From assembly GCA_902798975.1 (NCBI GenBank), contig CADBYT010000007.1:95559-159558 (forward strand): a DNA stretch of 64,000 bases, given 5' to 3'. Shown in pieces: positions 50,367 through 58,467 of the stretch. The position numbers and the translations under genes were made by a program. This DNA is from an uncultured Bacteroidia bacterium (lineage in GTDB: Bacteria > Bacteroidota > Bacteroidia > Bacteroidales > UBA932). The notes under the pieces were generated by a model that saw nothing but the letters and a program-made list of their open reading frames with translations, made no database searches and was not told where the DNA came from. Position 1 is the first letter of the stretch. Each line of letters opens with the position of its first letter.

Positions 50367-51557
50367 GTGGCAAGAGAAAACATATATCTGGCATCCAAGC
50401 CCCGTTACGAGATTCTGGACGGGCTTCGCGGCGTGGCCGCCCTCATGGTGGTCCTGTTCCACATCTTTGAGACCTACAGCAAGGGCCCGGCCTACCAAAT
50501 TGTCAACCACGGATTCCTGGCGGTGGACTTCTTCTTTGTCCTGTCGGGCTTCGTGATCGGCTATGCCTACGACGACCGCTGGGACAAGATGACCACCTGG
50601 GGCTTCTTCAAGCGGCGTCTGACGCGTCTGCATCCGATGGTGATTGCAGGCACGCTGGTGGGTGCGGCGCTGTTCTTCTTTGCCGGCACGGCATTTCCCA
50701 AGACGCTGGAGGTGGAAGGGTGGAAATTCGCCCTCTGCGTGTTGATGGGACTGCTGATGATTCCTTGCGGCAACGGGCTCGATATACGCGGCTGGGGGGA
50801 ACTCAACTCCCTTAATGGTCCGCAGTGGACGCTGACCTTTGAATATATCGGCAACATCCTGTATGCCTTTGTCCTGCGGCATCTCCCGAAGGTCGCGCTG
50901 GCCATCCTCTGCGGTGTATGCGCCATCTTTACCTTGGACCTGACGCTGGGCTGGAACGTTTTCGGGCTCCTGCCCGAGCCACAGTACAACGTCATCGGCG
51001 GCTGGAGCCTCATGCCGGACCAGATATACATCGGCTTCACGCGCCTGCTGTATCCTTTCCTCTGCGGTCTGCTGATCTCCCGTATTCTGCCTTCGCACCG
51101 GACGGAAAGCAATCCCAGCGGTTCTCCGATCCACCTGAAAGGCGGATTCTGGTGGTGCTCGCTTGCCATCATCGTTATTCTGTCCATACCTTGTATTGGT
51201 GGTAAGCAGGGCGTCGCCGACGGTCTTTTCCAGGCCATCAGCATCCTGATCCTTTTCCCGATCATCGTGCTGGCCGGCGCCGGTTCCAGGACCACGGATG
51301 CCAGGAGCACGGCCGTCTGCAAGTGGCTGGGTGACATTTCTTATCCCATCTACATCACGCACTATCCGCTGATGTACATGCAGATGAATTGGGTGGCCGG
51401 GCATGGCGATGCCCCGCTGTGGCAGCACATAGCCGTCTCCGCCGGTATCTTCTTCATGGCCATTATCCTGGCCTGGGGCCTGTTGAAGGCCTACGACGAA
51501 CCGGTCCGCGAGTGGCTCAAGGAGCACTGGCTGAAGAAGCGCAAAGCAGGAGCCTAG
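50367..51557 (+). CDS. Acyltransferase-3 family membrane enzyme
   Basis: 396 residues from a GTG start. The N-terminal motif RYEILDGLRGVAALMVVLFHIFE contains the conserved Arg and catalytic His of AT3 enzymes; FLAVDFFFVLSGFV follows, and about ten transmembrane helices are present. The family O-acylates surface sugars or lipids. The GTG is chosen because it directly follows the promoter (50333-50340) and precedes the conserved motif; upstream ATGs would lie inside the AraC gene. Its stop overlaps the next convergent gene by 4 bases. Confidence 0.88.
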   Translation: MARENIYLASKPRYEILDGLRGVAALMVVLFHIFETYSKGPAYQIVNHGFLAVDFFFVLSGFVIGYAYDDRWDKMTTWGFFKRRLTRLHPMVIAGTLVGAALFFFAGTAFPKTLEVEGWKFALCVLMGLLMIPCGNGLDIRGWGELNSLNGPQWTLTFEYIGNILYAFVLRHLPKVALAILCGVCAIFTLDLTLGWNVFGLLPEPQYNVIGGWSLMPDQIYIGFTRLLYPFLCGLLISRILPSHRTESNPSGSPIHLKGGFWWCSLAIIVILSIPCIGGKQGVADGLFQAISILILFPIIVLAGAGSRTTDARSTAVCKWLGDISYPIYITHYPLMYMQMNWVAGHGDAPLWQHIAVSAGIFFMAIILAWGLLKAYDEPVREWLKEHWLKKRKAGA

Positions 51558-52786
51558 TTTTTCAACTCTTTTTCGAAGATGTCCCGCGCCACGATGCGGT
51601 AGTGGGGGTGGTATGTCTGTTCGAAGACGGGACTGTGGTGCAGGATATAATGACCTTCAGCCATCAGGGAGTCGATGGCGGCGAGCTCGGAAGCAGCATC
51701 CGGCAGGGCGGGGAAGTCCTCTCGGATGACCGCTGCCACAGAAGTCCATTTGGCCTTCCATTCCTCTTCCGTGAGGGTTTCCCCTTCGTTGGCGCTTCTC
51801 ACGAAGGCCTCCAGCAGCGTCTCGGCATCCACGAGTGAATCCAGCACCACGGACAGGTCCACGCGGACATAATTCCCGGCGTCTCCGACGGGCACGTAGC
51901 GCTCGGCCGGGATCTTATACAGACCACTGGCAAGGTCTGCCCGATAGGTCTGCAATTCTTCCATCAGGTAGGCCCTGGCGGCATCCGGATTGGGAATCAG
52001 GTGTCCCGGGCCCAGACAATCCTGGCAGAAGCTTTTATAGATATCCTGCACCCGTGTCTCCGGGTACTGCGTGATCTGCCGCCGGATGGCCTCACGCACC
52101 GGATCAGACTGGCTGGATGCAATCTGAAGAAGCGAAACCGGGACGGTTTTGAGGCGGGCAGATTCGGACATCCGCTGTGGATTGGTGCCGGGGACGTCCT
52201 GCGGGACATCCATTCCCAACTCGCGGAACAGTTGCTCCCAGTAGGGCGGCATCGTGCCGTCCGCCGCCAGAAAATTCATCGGTTGGCTCTCGAATACCGG
52301 CTCTCTTCGCTCGTCCAGGTAGCATTTCTGGATGAGTTCCGAACAGTAGAGTTCTTCGTCGTCCGGGAGGAAGCGCAGGTCGTAAGCGCGGCCGCAGAGG
52401 GCTTTGGCCCGCGCCACGGCGGCATCGGCGTCGACGCCATTTACCCGTTTTACGACATACACCGGGCTGGAGCCATCCTCCTGTTTATTCTCTTCAAGAA
52501 AAGCCTCCAGCGAGCGGCGGGCGACGCCGTTTTTCGGGGTAGCATCAATGCTCCAAATACCGTCGTCAGAGACTTCGGCAATCGCTACATGGGTGATGTT
52601 CAGTTGCCCTCTTTTACCCGTTGCCGCAGAAATGGCAGCGTCCATGGAGGTGTTGTCTGCATCATAGTCCGCCGGAATGCCGACGAAGATCAGGTCTCCG
52701 TTCCGGAGGTCCTGCGCGCTTCGCCCGCAGCTTGTTGCCAGAACGGTGGCTACAAAGACTGATATTAGCAGACTACGCCTTTTCAT
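51554..52786 (-). CDS. YiiX-type permuted papain-like protease fused to an unknown domain
   Basis: 410 residues. A lipoprotein signal ends in LATSC. An N-terminal YiiX/NlpC-P60-like domain has NGDLIFVG, ITHVAIAEV (catalytic His) and LYCSELIQKCY (catalytic Cys). A second domain (about 210-400) has QDIYKSFCQDCLGPGHLIPN, which also occurs as separate Bacteroidetes proteins of unknown role. The start at 52786 begins the signal sequence; ATGs at 52795 and 52798 are also possible. The promoter upstream belongs to a broken greA copy. Confidence 0.8.
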   Translation of the reverse strand: MKRRSLLISVFVATVLATSCGRSAQDLRNGDLIFVGIPADYDADNTSMDAAISAATGKRGQLNITHVAIAEVSDDGIWSIDATPKNGVARRSLEAFLEENKQEDGSSPVYVVKRVNGVDADAAVARAKALCGRAYDLRFLPDDEELYCSELIQKCYLDERREPVFESQPMNFLAADGTMPPYWEQLFRELGMDVPQDVPGTNPQRMSESARLKTVPVSLLQIASSQSDPVREAIRRQITQYPETRVQDIYKSFCQDCLGPGHLIPNPDAARAYLMEELQTYRADLASGLYKIPAERYVPVGDAGNYVRVDLSVVLDSLVDAETLLEAFVRSANEGETLTEEEWKAKWTSVAAVIREDFPALPDAASELAAIDSLMAEGHYILHHSPVFEQTYHPHYRIVARDIFEKELKN

Positions 52787-52801
52787 ACGGATCATCATAG
52801 G

Positions 52802-52911
52802 GTTTTCAGGGGGACTGACAATTTCGATTTTCATGCGTTTATTGGTCGCGAAGTTCGTGAATTCAACTCGGCTGCAATCTCGTCGTATCGTTGCTTGGAA
52901 AGGTATTCCAT
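52802..52911 (-). pseudogene. greA remnant with internal deletion
   Basis: The minus strand reads MEYLSKQRYDEIAAEL, almost identical to the start of intact GreA at 55576. It then jumps, one frame over, to VEFTNFATNKRMKIEIVSP, the GreA C-terminal half. About 80 codons are missing. The copy ends at the YiiX gene. Confidence 0.85.
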
Positions 52912-52915
52912 GGCT

Positions 52916-52923
52916 CAAATTTA
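52916..52923 (-). promoter_or_regulatory. Retained promoter of the greA remnant
   Basis: TAAATTTG on the minus strand, four bases before the remnant's ATG. This is the same spacing as TATATTTG before intact greA (56048-56055). It now points into the YiiX-type gene. Confidence 0.6.
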
Positions 52924-52947
52924 CTCTTTTTTATGCAATTATTGGAA

Positions 52948-52963
52948 ATATCGCTTGCGATAT
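52948..52963 (+). promoter_or_regulatory. Candidate OhrR operator
   Basis: ATATCGC-TT-GCGATAT, a perfect 7-bp inverted repeat 13 bases upstream of the -7 box of the gpx-ohrR operon. It is the kind of site a MarR dimer binds. Confidence 0.6.
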
Positions 52964-52976
52964 AAAAATAAAGTCG

Positions 52977-52984
52977 TATATTTG
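52977..52984 (+). promoter_or_regulatory. Bacteroidetes -7 box for the gpx-ohrR operon
   Basis: TATATTTG, full consensus, 28 bases before the ATG at 53013. Confidence 0.65.
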
Positions 52985-53012
52985 CATCGTGAACGATATA
53001 AATGAAAATGAT

Positions 53013-53555
53013 ATGGCAAAGATTTATGATTTCAAAGCCCTGAATAACAGGGGAGTGGAGTTCGACTTCGCACAGTTCGAAGGAAAGGTTCTTCTGATTG
53101 TCAACACCGCATCCAAGTGCGGTTTCACCCCGCAGTACGACGGCCTGGAGGCACTCTATCAGAAGTATAAGGACCGGGGGCTGGCCATCGTGGGCTTCCC
53201 CTGCGACCAGTTTGCCCATCAGGAGCCCGGCTCCGATGAGGAGATCGCGGAGTTCTGCCGCCTGAATCATGGCGTCACCTTCCCGCTGATGAAGAAAACC
53301 GACGTGAACGGTCCCGAAGAGCATCCGGTCTATACCTATCTTAAATCAGTCGCGCCCACCGAGGAGTACAAGGGAATCAAAGCCAAGGCCACGCATACGC
53401 TGCTGAAAGGATTGAGCAAAAGCGTGGAGAAGGACAGCGACATCCTCTGGAACTTCACCAAATTCCTGATCAACCGCGACGGCACCGTCGTCAAGCGTTT
53501 TGCGCCCGTGGCTGAACCTGCTTCGTTCGAGAAAGATATCGAGGAAATGTTATGA
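53013..53555 (+). CDS. Glutathione peroxidase family thiol peroxidase
   Basis: 180 residues. The catalytic site is NTASKCGFTPQY with Cys in place of selenocysteine. The Gln is missing from the usual position but FPCDQFAHQEPG and WNFTKFLINRDG are conserved. It reduces hydroperoxides, probably with thioredoxin. The start at 53013 (MAKIYDF) is standard for the family; a GTG 24 bases upstream is possible. The next gene, OhrR-like, overlaps it by four bases. Confidence 0.92.
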   Translation: MAKIYDFKALNNRGVEFDFAQFEGKVLLIVNTASKCGFTPQYDGLEALYQKYKDRGLAIVGFPCDQFAHQEPGSDEEIAEFCRLNHGVTFPLMKKTDVNGPEEHPVYTYLKSVAPTEEYKGIKAKATHTLLKGLSKSVEKDSDILWNFTKFLINRDGTVVKRFAPVAEPASFEKDIEEML

Positions 53556-53998
53556 TCGAAGAGAAGTTCAAACTGGATAACCAACTCTGTTTCAGACTGT
53601 ACACGGCTTCGAGACTGCTCACCCAGGCGTATCATCCGCTTCTGGGTGAGCACGGTCTTACTTACCCGCAGTACCTGGTGCTGCTGGTGCTGTGGGAGAA
53701 GGATGCGCAGCCGGTGAACGATATCGCCAAGCGCCTGCTGCTGGAGACCAACACCGTTACGCCCCTTCTGAAGCGGATGGAGGCGGAAGGGGTTGTGACC
53801 CGCAGTAAGGGCAAAGAGGACGCCCGGCAGATGATCGTGAAACTCACGAAGAAGGGACGCGGGCTCCAAAAGAAACTGACCGACATCCCTGAGGCCGTCG
53901 GCAGTGCCGTGCTCTGTGAAAGCGTGACGCCGGAAACCGTTCCCGGCCTCTTCGGCATGCTGGACGATATCATCAAGCAACTTCATCATCAGATTTGA
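53552..53998 (+). CDS. OhrR-type MarR-family peroxide regulator
   Basis: 148 residues. The N-terminal LDNQLCFRLYTASR carries Cys13, in the place of the redox-sensing Cys of OhrR. The winged helix includes LTYPQYLVLLVLWEK and RLLLETNTVTPLLKRME. It probably represses its own operon through the palindrome at 52948 and releases it on organic peroxide oxidation. Overlap with gpx is ATGA. Confidence 0.9.
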   Translation: MIEEKFKLDNQLCFRLYTASRLLTQAYHPLLGEHGLTYPQYLVLLVLWEKDAQPVNDIAKRLLLETNTVTPLLKRMEAEGVVTRSKGKEDARQMIVKLTKKGRGLQKKLTDIPEAVGSAVLCESVTPETVPGLFGMLDDIIKQLHHQI

Positions 53999-53999
53999 T

Positions 54000-54007
54000 T
54001 ATGTTTG
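54000..54007 (+). promoter_or_regulatory. Bacteroidetes -7 box before the kinase remnant
   Basis: TATGTTTG, full consensus, 25 bases before the ATG at 54033, so the remnant probably stays transcribed and reads into the ZIP gene. Confidence 0.55.
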
Positions 54008-54032
54008 CAAATAATTGATGGTGAAATACAAG

Positions 54033-54461
54033 ATGTTCAAGAAGAATATACTGCTCCTTGCGATATCTATCGTTGCAATACCCCTTGTAAACCTCACTTT
54101 TACAAGGTGCATCCGCGACAATGCCGATTTCAGACGTCGTTGCGAAGATGCCGAATGGCAGGTTTATCAGGCCTACCTAGATGTGGATTACAACCGCATT
54201 CTGGCGCTGACCGACAGCGTGAAAAGATTAGGCCTCTTCTCGGAAGGCAAGGCGGATTACTGGATGGGCTATGCGTATGACCGCCTGATGCAGAAACGCA
54301 TGGCCGAGCTATACTGGAAGACGGGGCTCGCTGCTGTCGAGAATTCCACCGAGGACGAGGATGTGAGGGTGTATGCCGGTATCGGCCAGCGCCAGCGCTT
54401 CCCGAAATACCTTGACCATCAAAGGTCCCATTTCAGAAGATGCCATCCGATCGGCTATTGA
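54033..54461 (+). pseudogene. TPR-type histidine kinase, N-terminal remnant
   Basis: Reads a signal/TM start (KKNILLLAISIVAIPL) and a TPR unit, YNRILALTDSVKRLGLF-SEGKADYW. This aligns with ERIIVLADSLEATGDF-SRIKADYW of the intact kinase at 34040. After about residue 118 the similarity stops and the frame runs through HMA-domain DNA out of frame to a stop. Confidence 0.7.
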
Positions 54462-54495
54462 GAAAGCCGGATACACATTCAAAGGTAAAAAATGA
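54409..54495 (+). pseudogene. HMA (heavy-metal-associated) domain, C-terminal remnant
   Basis: In a different frame from the kinase remnant, the DNA reads TLTIKGPISEDAIRSAIEKAGY and ends KGKK. This is the last third of an HMA copper/zinc-binding domain. Its TGA overlaps the ATG of the ZIP gene (ATGA), showing that an HMA-ZIP gene pair once existed here. Confidence 0.75.
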
Positions 54496-55256
54496 GCCCG
54501 GTATTCACTGCATTGATGATTCCGTTCCTGGGGACCGCCCTGGGATCGGCCTTCGTGTTCTTCATGAAGCGGGATATGCCGCAGATGTTGCAGAAGGTGC
54601 TGCTGGGGTTCGCCTCCGGCGTGATGGTCGCGGCTTCCGTGTGGTCGCTGATCATTCCGGCCATCGAGATGGGGGAGGGCGCGGCGGCCGTCGTGCCGCC
54701 TGTCATCGGGCTGCTGGCCGGATTCGCCTTCCTGCTGCTGATCGACTACATCACCCCGCATATCCATCCGTCCGGCAGCACGGAAGGTCCGCGGAGCCGC
54801 CTGTCGCGCACGGCTAAACTGGCGCTTGCGGTGACCATTCATAATTTCCCTGAGGGAATGGCCGTTGGCGTAGCCATTGCCGGCGCCCTGACGGCCAATT
54901 TCAATATGGCCGGCGCGTTTGCTCTGTCGCTGGGTATCGCCATCCAGAATGTCCCCGAAGGGGCCATCATATCGATGCCCCTGCGGGCGGAAGGGAATTC
55001 CCGCTGGAAGGCTTTCGGCATCGGCGCGCTGAGCGGCATCGTCGAGCCCATCGGCGGCGCGCTGGTCCTGCTGCTGGCCACTTCCATCCTCGGTATCATG
55101 CCCTATATGCTGGCATTCGCCGCAGGCGCCATGCTCTATGTCGTGGTTGAAGAACTGGTCCCGGACTATTCCCAGGGAAAGCATTCCAATATCGGCACCA
55201 TCGGTTTTGCCCTCGGCTTCGCGCTGATGATGGTGCTGGATGTCGTGCTGGGTTAG
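54492..55256 (+). CDS. ZIP-family metal (zinc) transporter
   Basis: 254 residues with eight transmembrane helices. The metal-binding motifs are HNFPEGMAVG in TM4 and QNVPEGAI in TM5, and a His-containing loop (ITPHIHPSG) precedes them. It resembles ZupT/GufA-type importers. It is the second gene of a former HMA-ZIP pair. A copy of its last 12 codons ends the chimera at 56124. Confidence 0.9.
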   Translation: MSPVFTALMIPFLGTALGSAFVFFMKRDMPQMLQKVLLGFASGVMVAASVWSLIIPAIEMGEGAAAVVPPVIGLLAGFAFLLLIDYITPHIHPSGSTEGPRSRLSRTAKLALAVTIHNFPEGMAVGVAIAGALTANFNMAGAFALSLGIAIQNVPEGAIISMPLRAEGNSRWKAFGIGALSGIVEPIGGALVLLLATSILGIMPYMLAFAAGAMLYVVVEELVPDYSQGKHSNIGTIGFALGFALMMVLDVVLG

Positions 55257-55282
55257 TCGAGAATGGAAACTCCTCCCAATCG

Positions 55283-55531
55283 CTAGCCGGAATAAACGGC
55301 GTCACGAAGCTCATTTACTGCAAAGGCGTCAGCGGGAATGTAAGGCAGGCGGCGACAATGCCGGTGAAGGTGATGATTAGCGTCAGCGGAATGGTAGATC
55401 TCGATCAGGTTTCCGCCTTTCACGTGGAAGAGCCCCGCCTCGCCGAGCGTCTTGCCGATATTCGGGTTGTCCGCGGGGACCAGGGTAATCCAGGCGTTGA
55501 GGCTCAAACCCCAGAATAGAATTGCATTCAT
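55283..55531 (-). pseudogene. Possible frameshifted small membrane protein
   Basis: The frame opens MNAILFWGLSLNAWITLVPADNPN and would end in a polar tail. Shifting by one base near 55400 instead gives STIPLTLIITFTGIVAACLTF and the stop after TPLQ, a good transmembrane helix. This suggests one small membrane protein with a frameshift. No family is recognised. Confidence 0.35.
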
Positions 55532-55575
55532 GGTTATCAGTTATATTAGCATCCGAATATCATGAGTACAAGGCA

Positions 55576-56043
55576 TCAGTCGAGCGAGATGCTGTCGATT
55601 CTCAGGCGCAGGATGCCAGAGGGGACATGAGCCTCGGCGATTTCGCCGACCTTCTTGCCCATCAGGGCGGCGCCGATCGGGGATTTCAGCGAAATCTTGC
55701 CCGCCTCCAGGTCCATCTCGTGGGGGCTGACGATCTGGAATGTCATGCGTTTATTCGTCGTGAGGTTCGTGAATTCGACCCGGCTCAGCAAGCTGACCCG
55801 GTCCTTTGGGAGGGCATCGGGATCGATCACGCGGGAATACTCCAGGATCTTCTGCAGGAAGCGGATCCGGCTGATGGTCTTCCCTTGGATACGCCGGGCC
55901 TCGCGATATCCCGCATTGTCGCTCCGGTCCCCCTGGGCGCTGGCTTCCGCGAGCTCATCCTGCACCTTGGGGTACACCTCGTTGATGAGGTGCTTCAGCT
56001 CGGCGGAAATCTCGTCGTATTTCTGTTTGGACAGGTATTCCAT
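55576..56043 (-). CDS. greA: Transcription elongation factor GreA/GreB family
   Basis: 155 residues. The N-terminal coiled coil runs from MEYLSKQKYDEISAEL with the tip acids in QGDRSDNAGYREA. The C-terminal FKBP-like domain has VEFTNLTTNKRMTFQIVSP and KSPIGAALMGKKVGE. It rescues stalled RNA polymerase. A TATATTTG box (56048-56055) lies only four bases before the ATG, so the mRNA would be leaderless; the broken copy at 52802 has the same geometry. Confidence 0.92.
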   Translation of the reverse strand: MEYLSKQKYDEISAELKHLINEVYPKVQDELAEASAQGDRSDNAGYREARRIQGKTISRIRFLQKILEYSRVIDPDALPKDRVSLLSRVEFTNLTTNKRMTFQIVSPHEMDLEAGKISLKSPIGAALMGKKVGEIAEAHVPSGILRLRIDSISLD

Positions 56044-56047
56044 GTCC

Positions 56048-56055
56048 CAAATATA
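56048..56055 (-). promoter_or_regulatory. Bacteroidetes -7 box for greA
   Basis: TATATTTG on the minus strand, four bases before the ATG at 56043. Confidence 0.55.
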
Positions 56056-56123
56056 CGCAATTTTCGGCGGCCGTCTATTTATTCTGAACCAAAACGAATC
56101 TTTGTTCACTATTGAAAACTTGT

Positions 56124-56276
56124 ATGAATCAGAAGAAACCAATTCTGCAACCTCTTCTCGCATACGCGGGGAAGAGAAATGTGTTGACCTATCTCTCATT
56201 AGTCATCTCGGGCATCAGCCAGTTGCTTGCCCTCGGCTTCGCCCTTAGGTTGGTCCTGGACGTCGTGCTGGGCTGA
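56124..56276 (+). pseudogene. Chimera: ABC-exporter N-terminus fused to ZIP C-terminus
   Basis: 50 codons. The first part (PILQPLLAYAGKRNVLTYLSL-VISGISQLLAL) has the form of the start of an ABC exporter. The last part (GFALRLVLDVVLG) copies the end of the ZIP protein (GFALMMVLDVVLG). The join falls in the sequence TTGCCCTCGGCTTCGC, identical in the ZIP gene, so a short-homology deletion explains it. Confidence 0.8.
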
Positions 56277-56303
56277 TCTTTTGTCATCATGGAAAGGATT
56301 TAT

Positions 56304-56311
56304 TATCTTTG
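56304..56311 (+). promoter_or_regulatory. Bacteroidetes -7 box
   Basis: TATCTTTG, full consensus, 16 bases before the ATG at 56328. Confidence 0.65.
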
Positions 56312-56327
56312 AATCCGTGATGAGCAT

Positions 56328-57182
56328 ATGAATAACACCAAGACTATAAATCCGGAAGACTTTGTTCTCGTGGGCGGAGGCCGCTGGGGCGAAAGCTTCA
56401 ACCACAGGGAGAATCCTGATATAATGATGAAGCTTTATGCGCCGGAGCAGACACAGATGGCGCTTGACGAGTATGACCGGGCGCAAAAAGTCTATGGCCT
56501 CGGGATCCCTACGCCGGAACCGGGAGAGCTTGTCAAGTCTCCGGATGGCCGCACAGGGATGATTTTCAGGCGCATACCCGGCAAGAAATCCTTCGCCAGG
56601 GCTGTTGGAGAGAACCCGGAAAGGGCCGAAGAACTTGCCTCCCGTTTTGCGTCCATGTGCAAGGAACTCCACGCAACAACAGTTCCGGAGGGAATGTTCC
56701 CTCCTGTCGCAGAAAAGTACCATCGCGTAGTGAATGATTATCCCTTCCTGCCCGGAAAGGACAAAGACACAATCATCCGGTTCATTGACAGTATTCCCGT
56801 ATCCCACACGGCACTCCACGGTGACCTTCACTACGGGAATGTGATTTTCTCCGGAGACAACGCTTATTTCATAGACCTTGGAGAATTCGGATACGGATAT
56901 CCCATGCTTGATTTCGGCATGGCCATGATTTCCATGAGACTCATGCGTGAGGAGCTGATGAAGTTGATGAACCATATGGACAAGGATACCTCCATACGGT
57001 TCTGGAACACCTTCTTGAAGGGGTATTTCGGGACAGACCGTCGGGTGGAGGATATCGAAGAGGAGATTCTGCCATTTGCCGCCATCCGGGCCATATACAT
57101 TCAGACCCTGGAGGGGCGCATCATTCCGCCGTTCCAGCAAATTGTCCTTGATGCTCTCGAAAAAGAATGCTTTAAAGGATAA
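56328..57182 (+). CDS. APH-like phosphotransferase (TIGR02172-type)
   Basis: 284 residues. The kinase-like fold shows a Gly-rich start (LVGGGRWGESFNH), Lys in MMKLYAP, the catalytic loop ALHGDLHYGNVIF and the metal site YFIDLGEFGYG. It belongs with the aminoglycoside-phosphotransferase superfamily; TIGR02172-type proteins are not proven resistance enzymes. No other resistance gene is near. Confidence 0.82.
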   Translation: MNNTKTINPEDFVLVGGGRWGESFNHRENPDIMMKLYAPEQTQMALDEYDRAQKVYGLGIPTPEPGELVKSPDGRTGMIFRRIPGKKSFARAVGENPERAEELASRFASMCKELHATTVPEGMFPPVAEKYHRVVNDYPFLPGKDKDTIIRFIDSIPVSHTALHGDLHYGNVIFSGDNAYFIDLGEFGYGYPMLDFGMAMISMRLMREELMKLMNHMDKDTSIRFWNTFLKGYFGTDRRVEDIEEEILPFAAIRAIYIQTLEGRIIPPFQQIVLDALEKECFKG

Positions 57183-57420
57183 TTGAAGATGCTCTTGATT
57201 CCGTTTATTGCCATCGGAGAATGAATGGTTCTAGACGACATCGAGGTTAAAAACATCTGTTACATAGGTTTGATCCTCCTCAGGGCGGCTAGCAAGAAGA
57301 AATGGACGAGACACCCGGACGGAGGACCCGTCGGTGCTGGGTGGCCTATCTTCTCGGGATACCGACGGCTATAATAAGACTGAGTCCAGAATGAATGAAC
57401 CCCTTCAAGGATAAAATACT
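57183..57420 (+). other. Intergenic region, no gene seen
   Basis: Holds a TAGGTTTG box (57265-57272) with no gene directly behind it. A GC-rich segment (57290-57370) shows scattered short complementarity (GGACGGAGGACCCGTC). It could encode a small RNA or be a remnant. Confidence 0.3.
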
Positions 57421-57428
57421 TATATTTG
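57421..57428 (+). promoter_or_regulatory. Bacteroidetes -7 box for the P1 peptidase
   Basis: TATATTTG, full consensus, 22 bases before the ATG at 57451. Confidence 0.65.
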
Positions 57429-57450
57429 TGCGAATATAACGATATACGCC

Positions 57451-58467
57451 ATGAAACGAATCATCGCCGCCCTGTCAGCAGTCATCCTGGCCTCGGGCGT
57501 TATGGCACAGGGCCAGGTTCCCAAACCGCAGAGTATCTCTTTTTCCGCCATTCAGGGCGTCAGTGTGGGCAATGCCCAGGATGATGCGGCAGGAACGGGA
57601 GTGACCGTCTTCCGGCTCACCGTCCCCGGACGGGCGGCGGTAGCGGTCTTCGGCGGAGGTCCGGCATCCAGGGAGACGGAAGCCATTGCCCCGGAACGGA
57701 ACCATCCCCTCAATGCGCTGGTTTTCTCGGGCGGATCGGCCTATGGTCTGGCTGCCTCCGGAGGCGTGGCCCGCTGCCTGGAAGAGCATGGCGTTGGATT
57801 TGATACCGGCATTGCCCTTGTGCCCATCGTATGCCAGAGCTGTATATACGACCTTGGATATGGCAGCGCCACGGTTAGGCCGGACGAACAGATGGGTTAT
57901 ACAGCCTGCGAAGCGTCATTTGCCTGGGACGACCAGCGCAGCGGCAATATCGGTGCCGGTACCGGTGCCACGGTGGGCAAGGCAGCCGGAATGCAGCAGG
58001 CCCAAAAAGCCGGGATCGGTTATGCGGCAGCACAAATGGGATCACTCCAGATAGGCGTGGCCGTCGTACTGAACAGTTTCGGGGATATCTACTCCCACGG
58101 AAAGAAAATTGCCGGAATGCTGACCCTTGACCGCTCCGCTTTCGCAGACTCCTACACTACCTTGCTCCATACGACAGCAGACAATCTCTTCACCAGCACC
58201 ACCAATACAACCCTGGTGGCCGTATTCACCAACGCAGACTTCACGCCAGCCCAACTCAAACACCTGGCGCAGATGGCATCGGCCGGACTGGCCCGCAGCA
58301 TCGATCCCGTCTTTACCACCGCTGACGGAGACACTGTCTATGCCATCTCCGTGGGGGACGAGCATCACAAAGTGAGCGCAAATCTGGATGCCGTGGGCGT
58401 ACTTTCCGCTTCTTTAGTGGAAGAGGCTATAGCAGATGCCGTTTACTCTGCCGGAATTGACCGGTAA
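57451..58467 (+). CDS. P1-family (DmpA-like) aminopeptidase
   Basis: 338 residues with a signal peptide (about 1-19). S58/DmpA motifs are SGGSAYGLAASGGV, GNIGAGTGATVGK and NTTLVAVFTN, where the residue after autocleavage is Thr rather than the Ser of DmpA. These enzymes self-process into two chains and trim N-terminal amino acids or beta-peptides. The protein is exported. Confidence 0.88.
   Translation: MKRIIAALSAVILASGVMAQGQVPKPQSISFSAIQGVSVGNAQDDAAGTGVTVFRLTVPGRAAVAVFGGGPASRETEAIAPERNHPLNALVFSGGSAYGLAASGGVARCLEEHGVGFDTGIALVPIVCQSCIYDLGYGSATVRPDEQMGYTACEASFAWDDQRSGNIGAGTGATVGKAAGMQQAQKAGIGYAAAQMGSLQIGVAVVLNSFGDIYSHGKKIAGMLTLDRSAFADSYTTLLHTTADNLFTSTTNTTLVAVFTNADFTPAQLKHLAQMASAGLARSIDPVFTTADGDTVYAISVGDEHHKVSANLDAVGVLSASLVEEAIADAVYSAGIDR

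Noticed and set aside
56328-57182. Aminoglycoside resistance gene
   Set aside because: Only the kinase superfamily is supported; there is no cassette or mobile resistance context.
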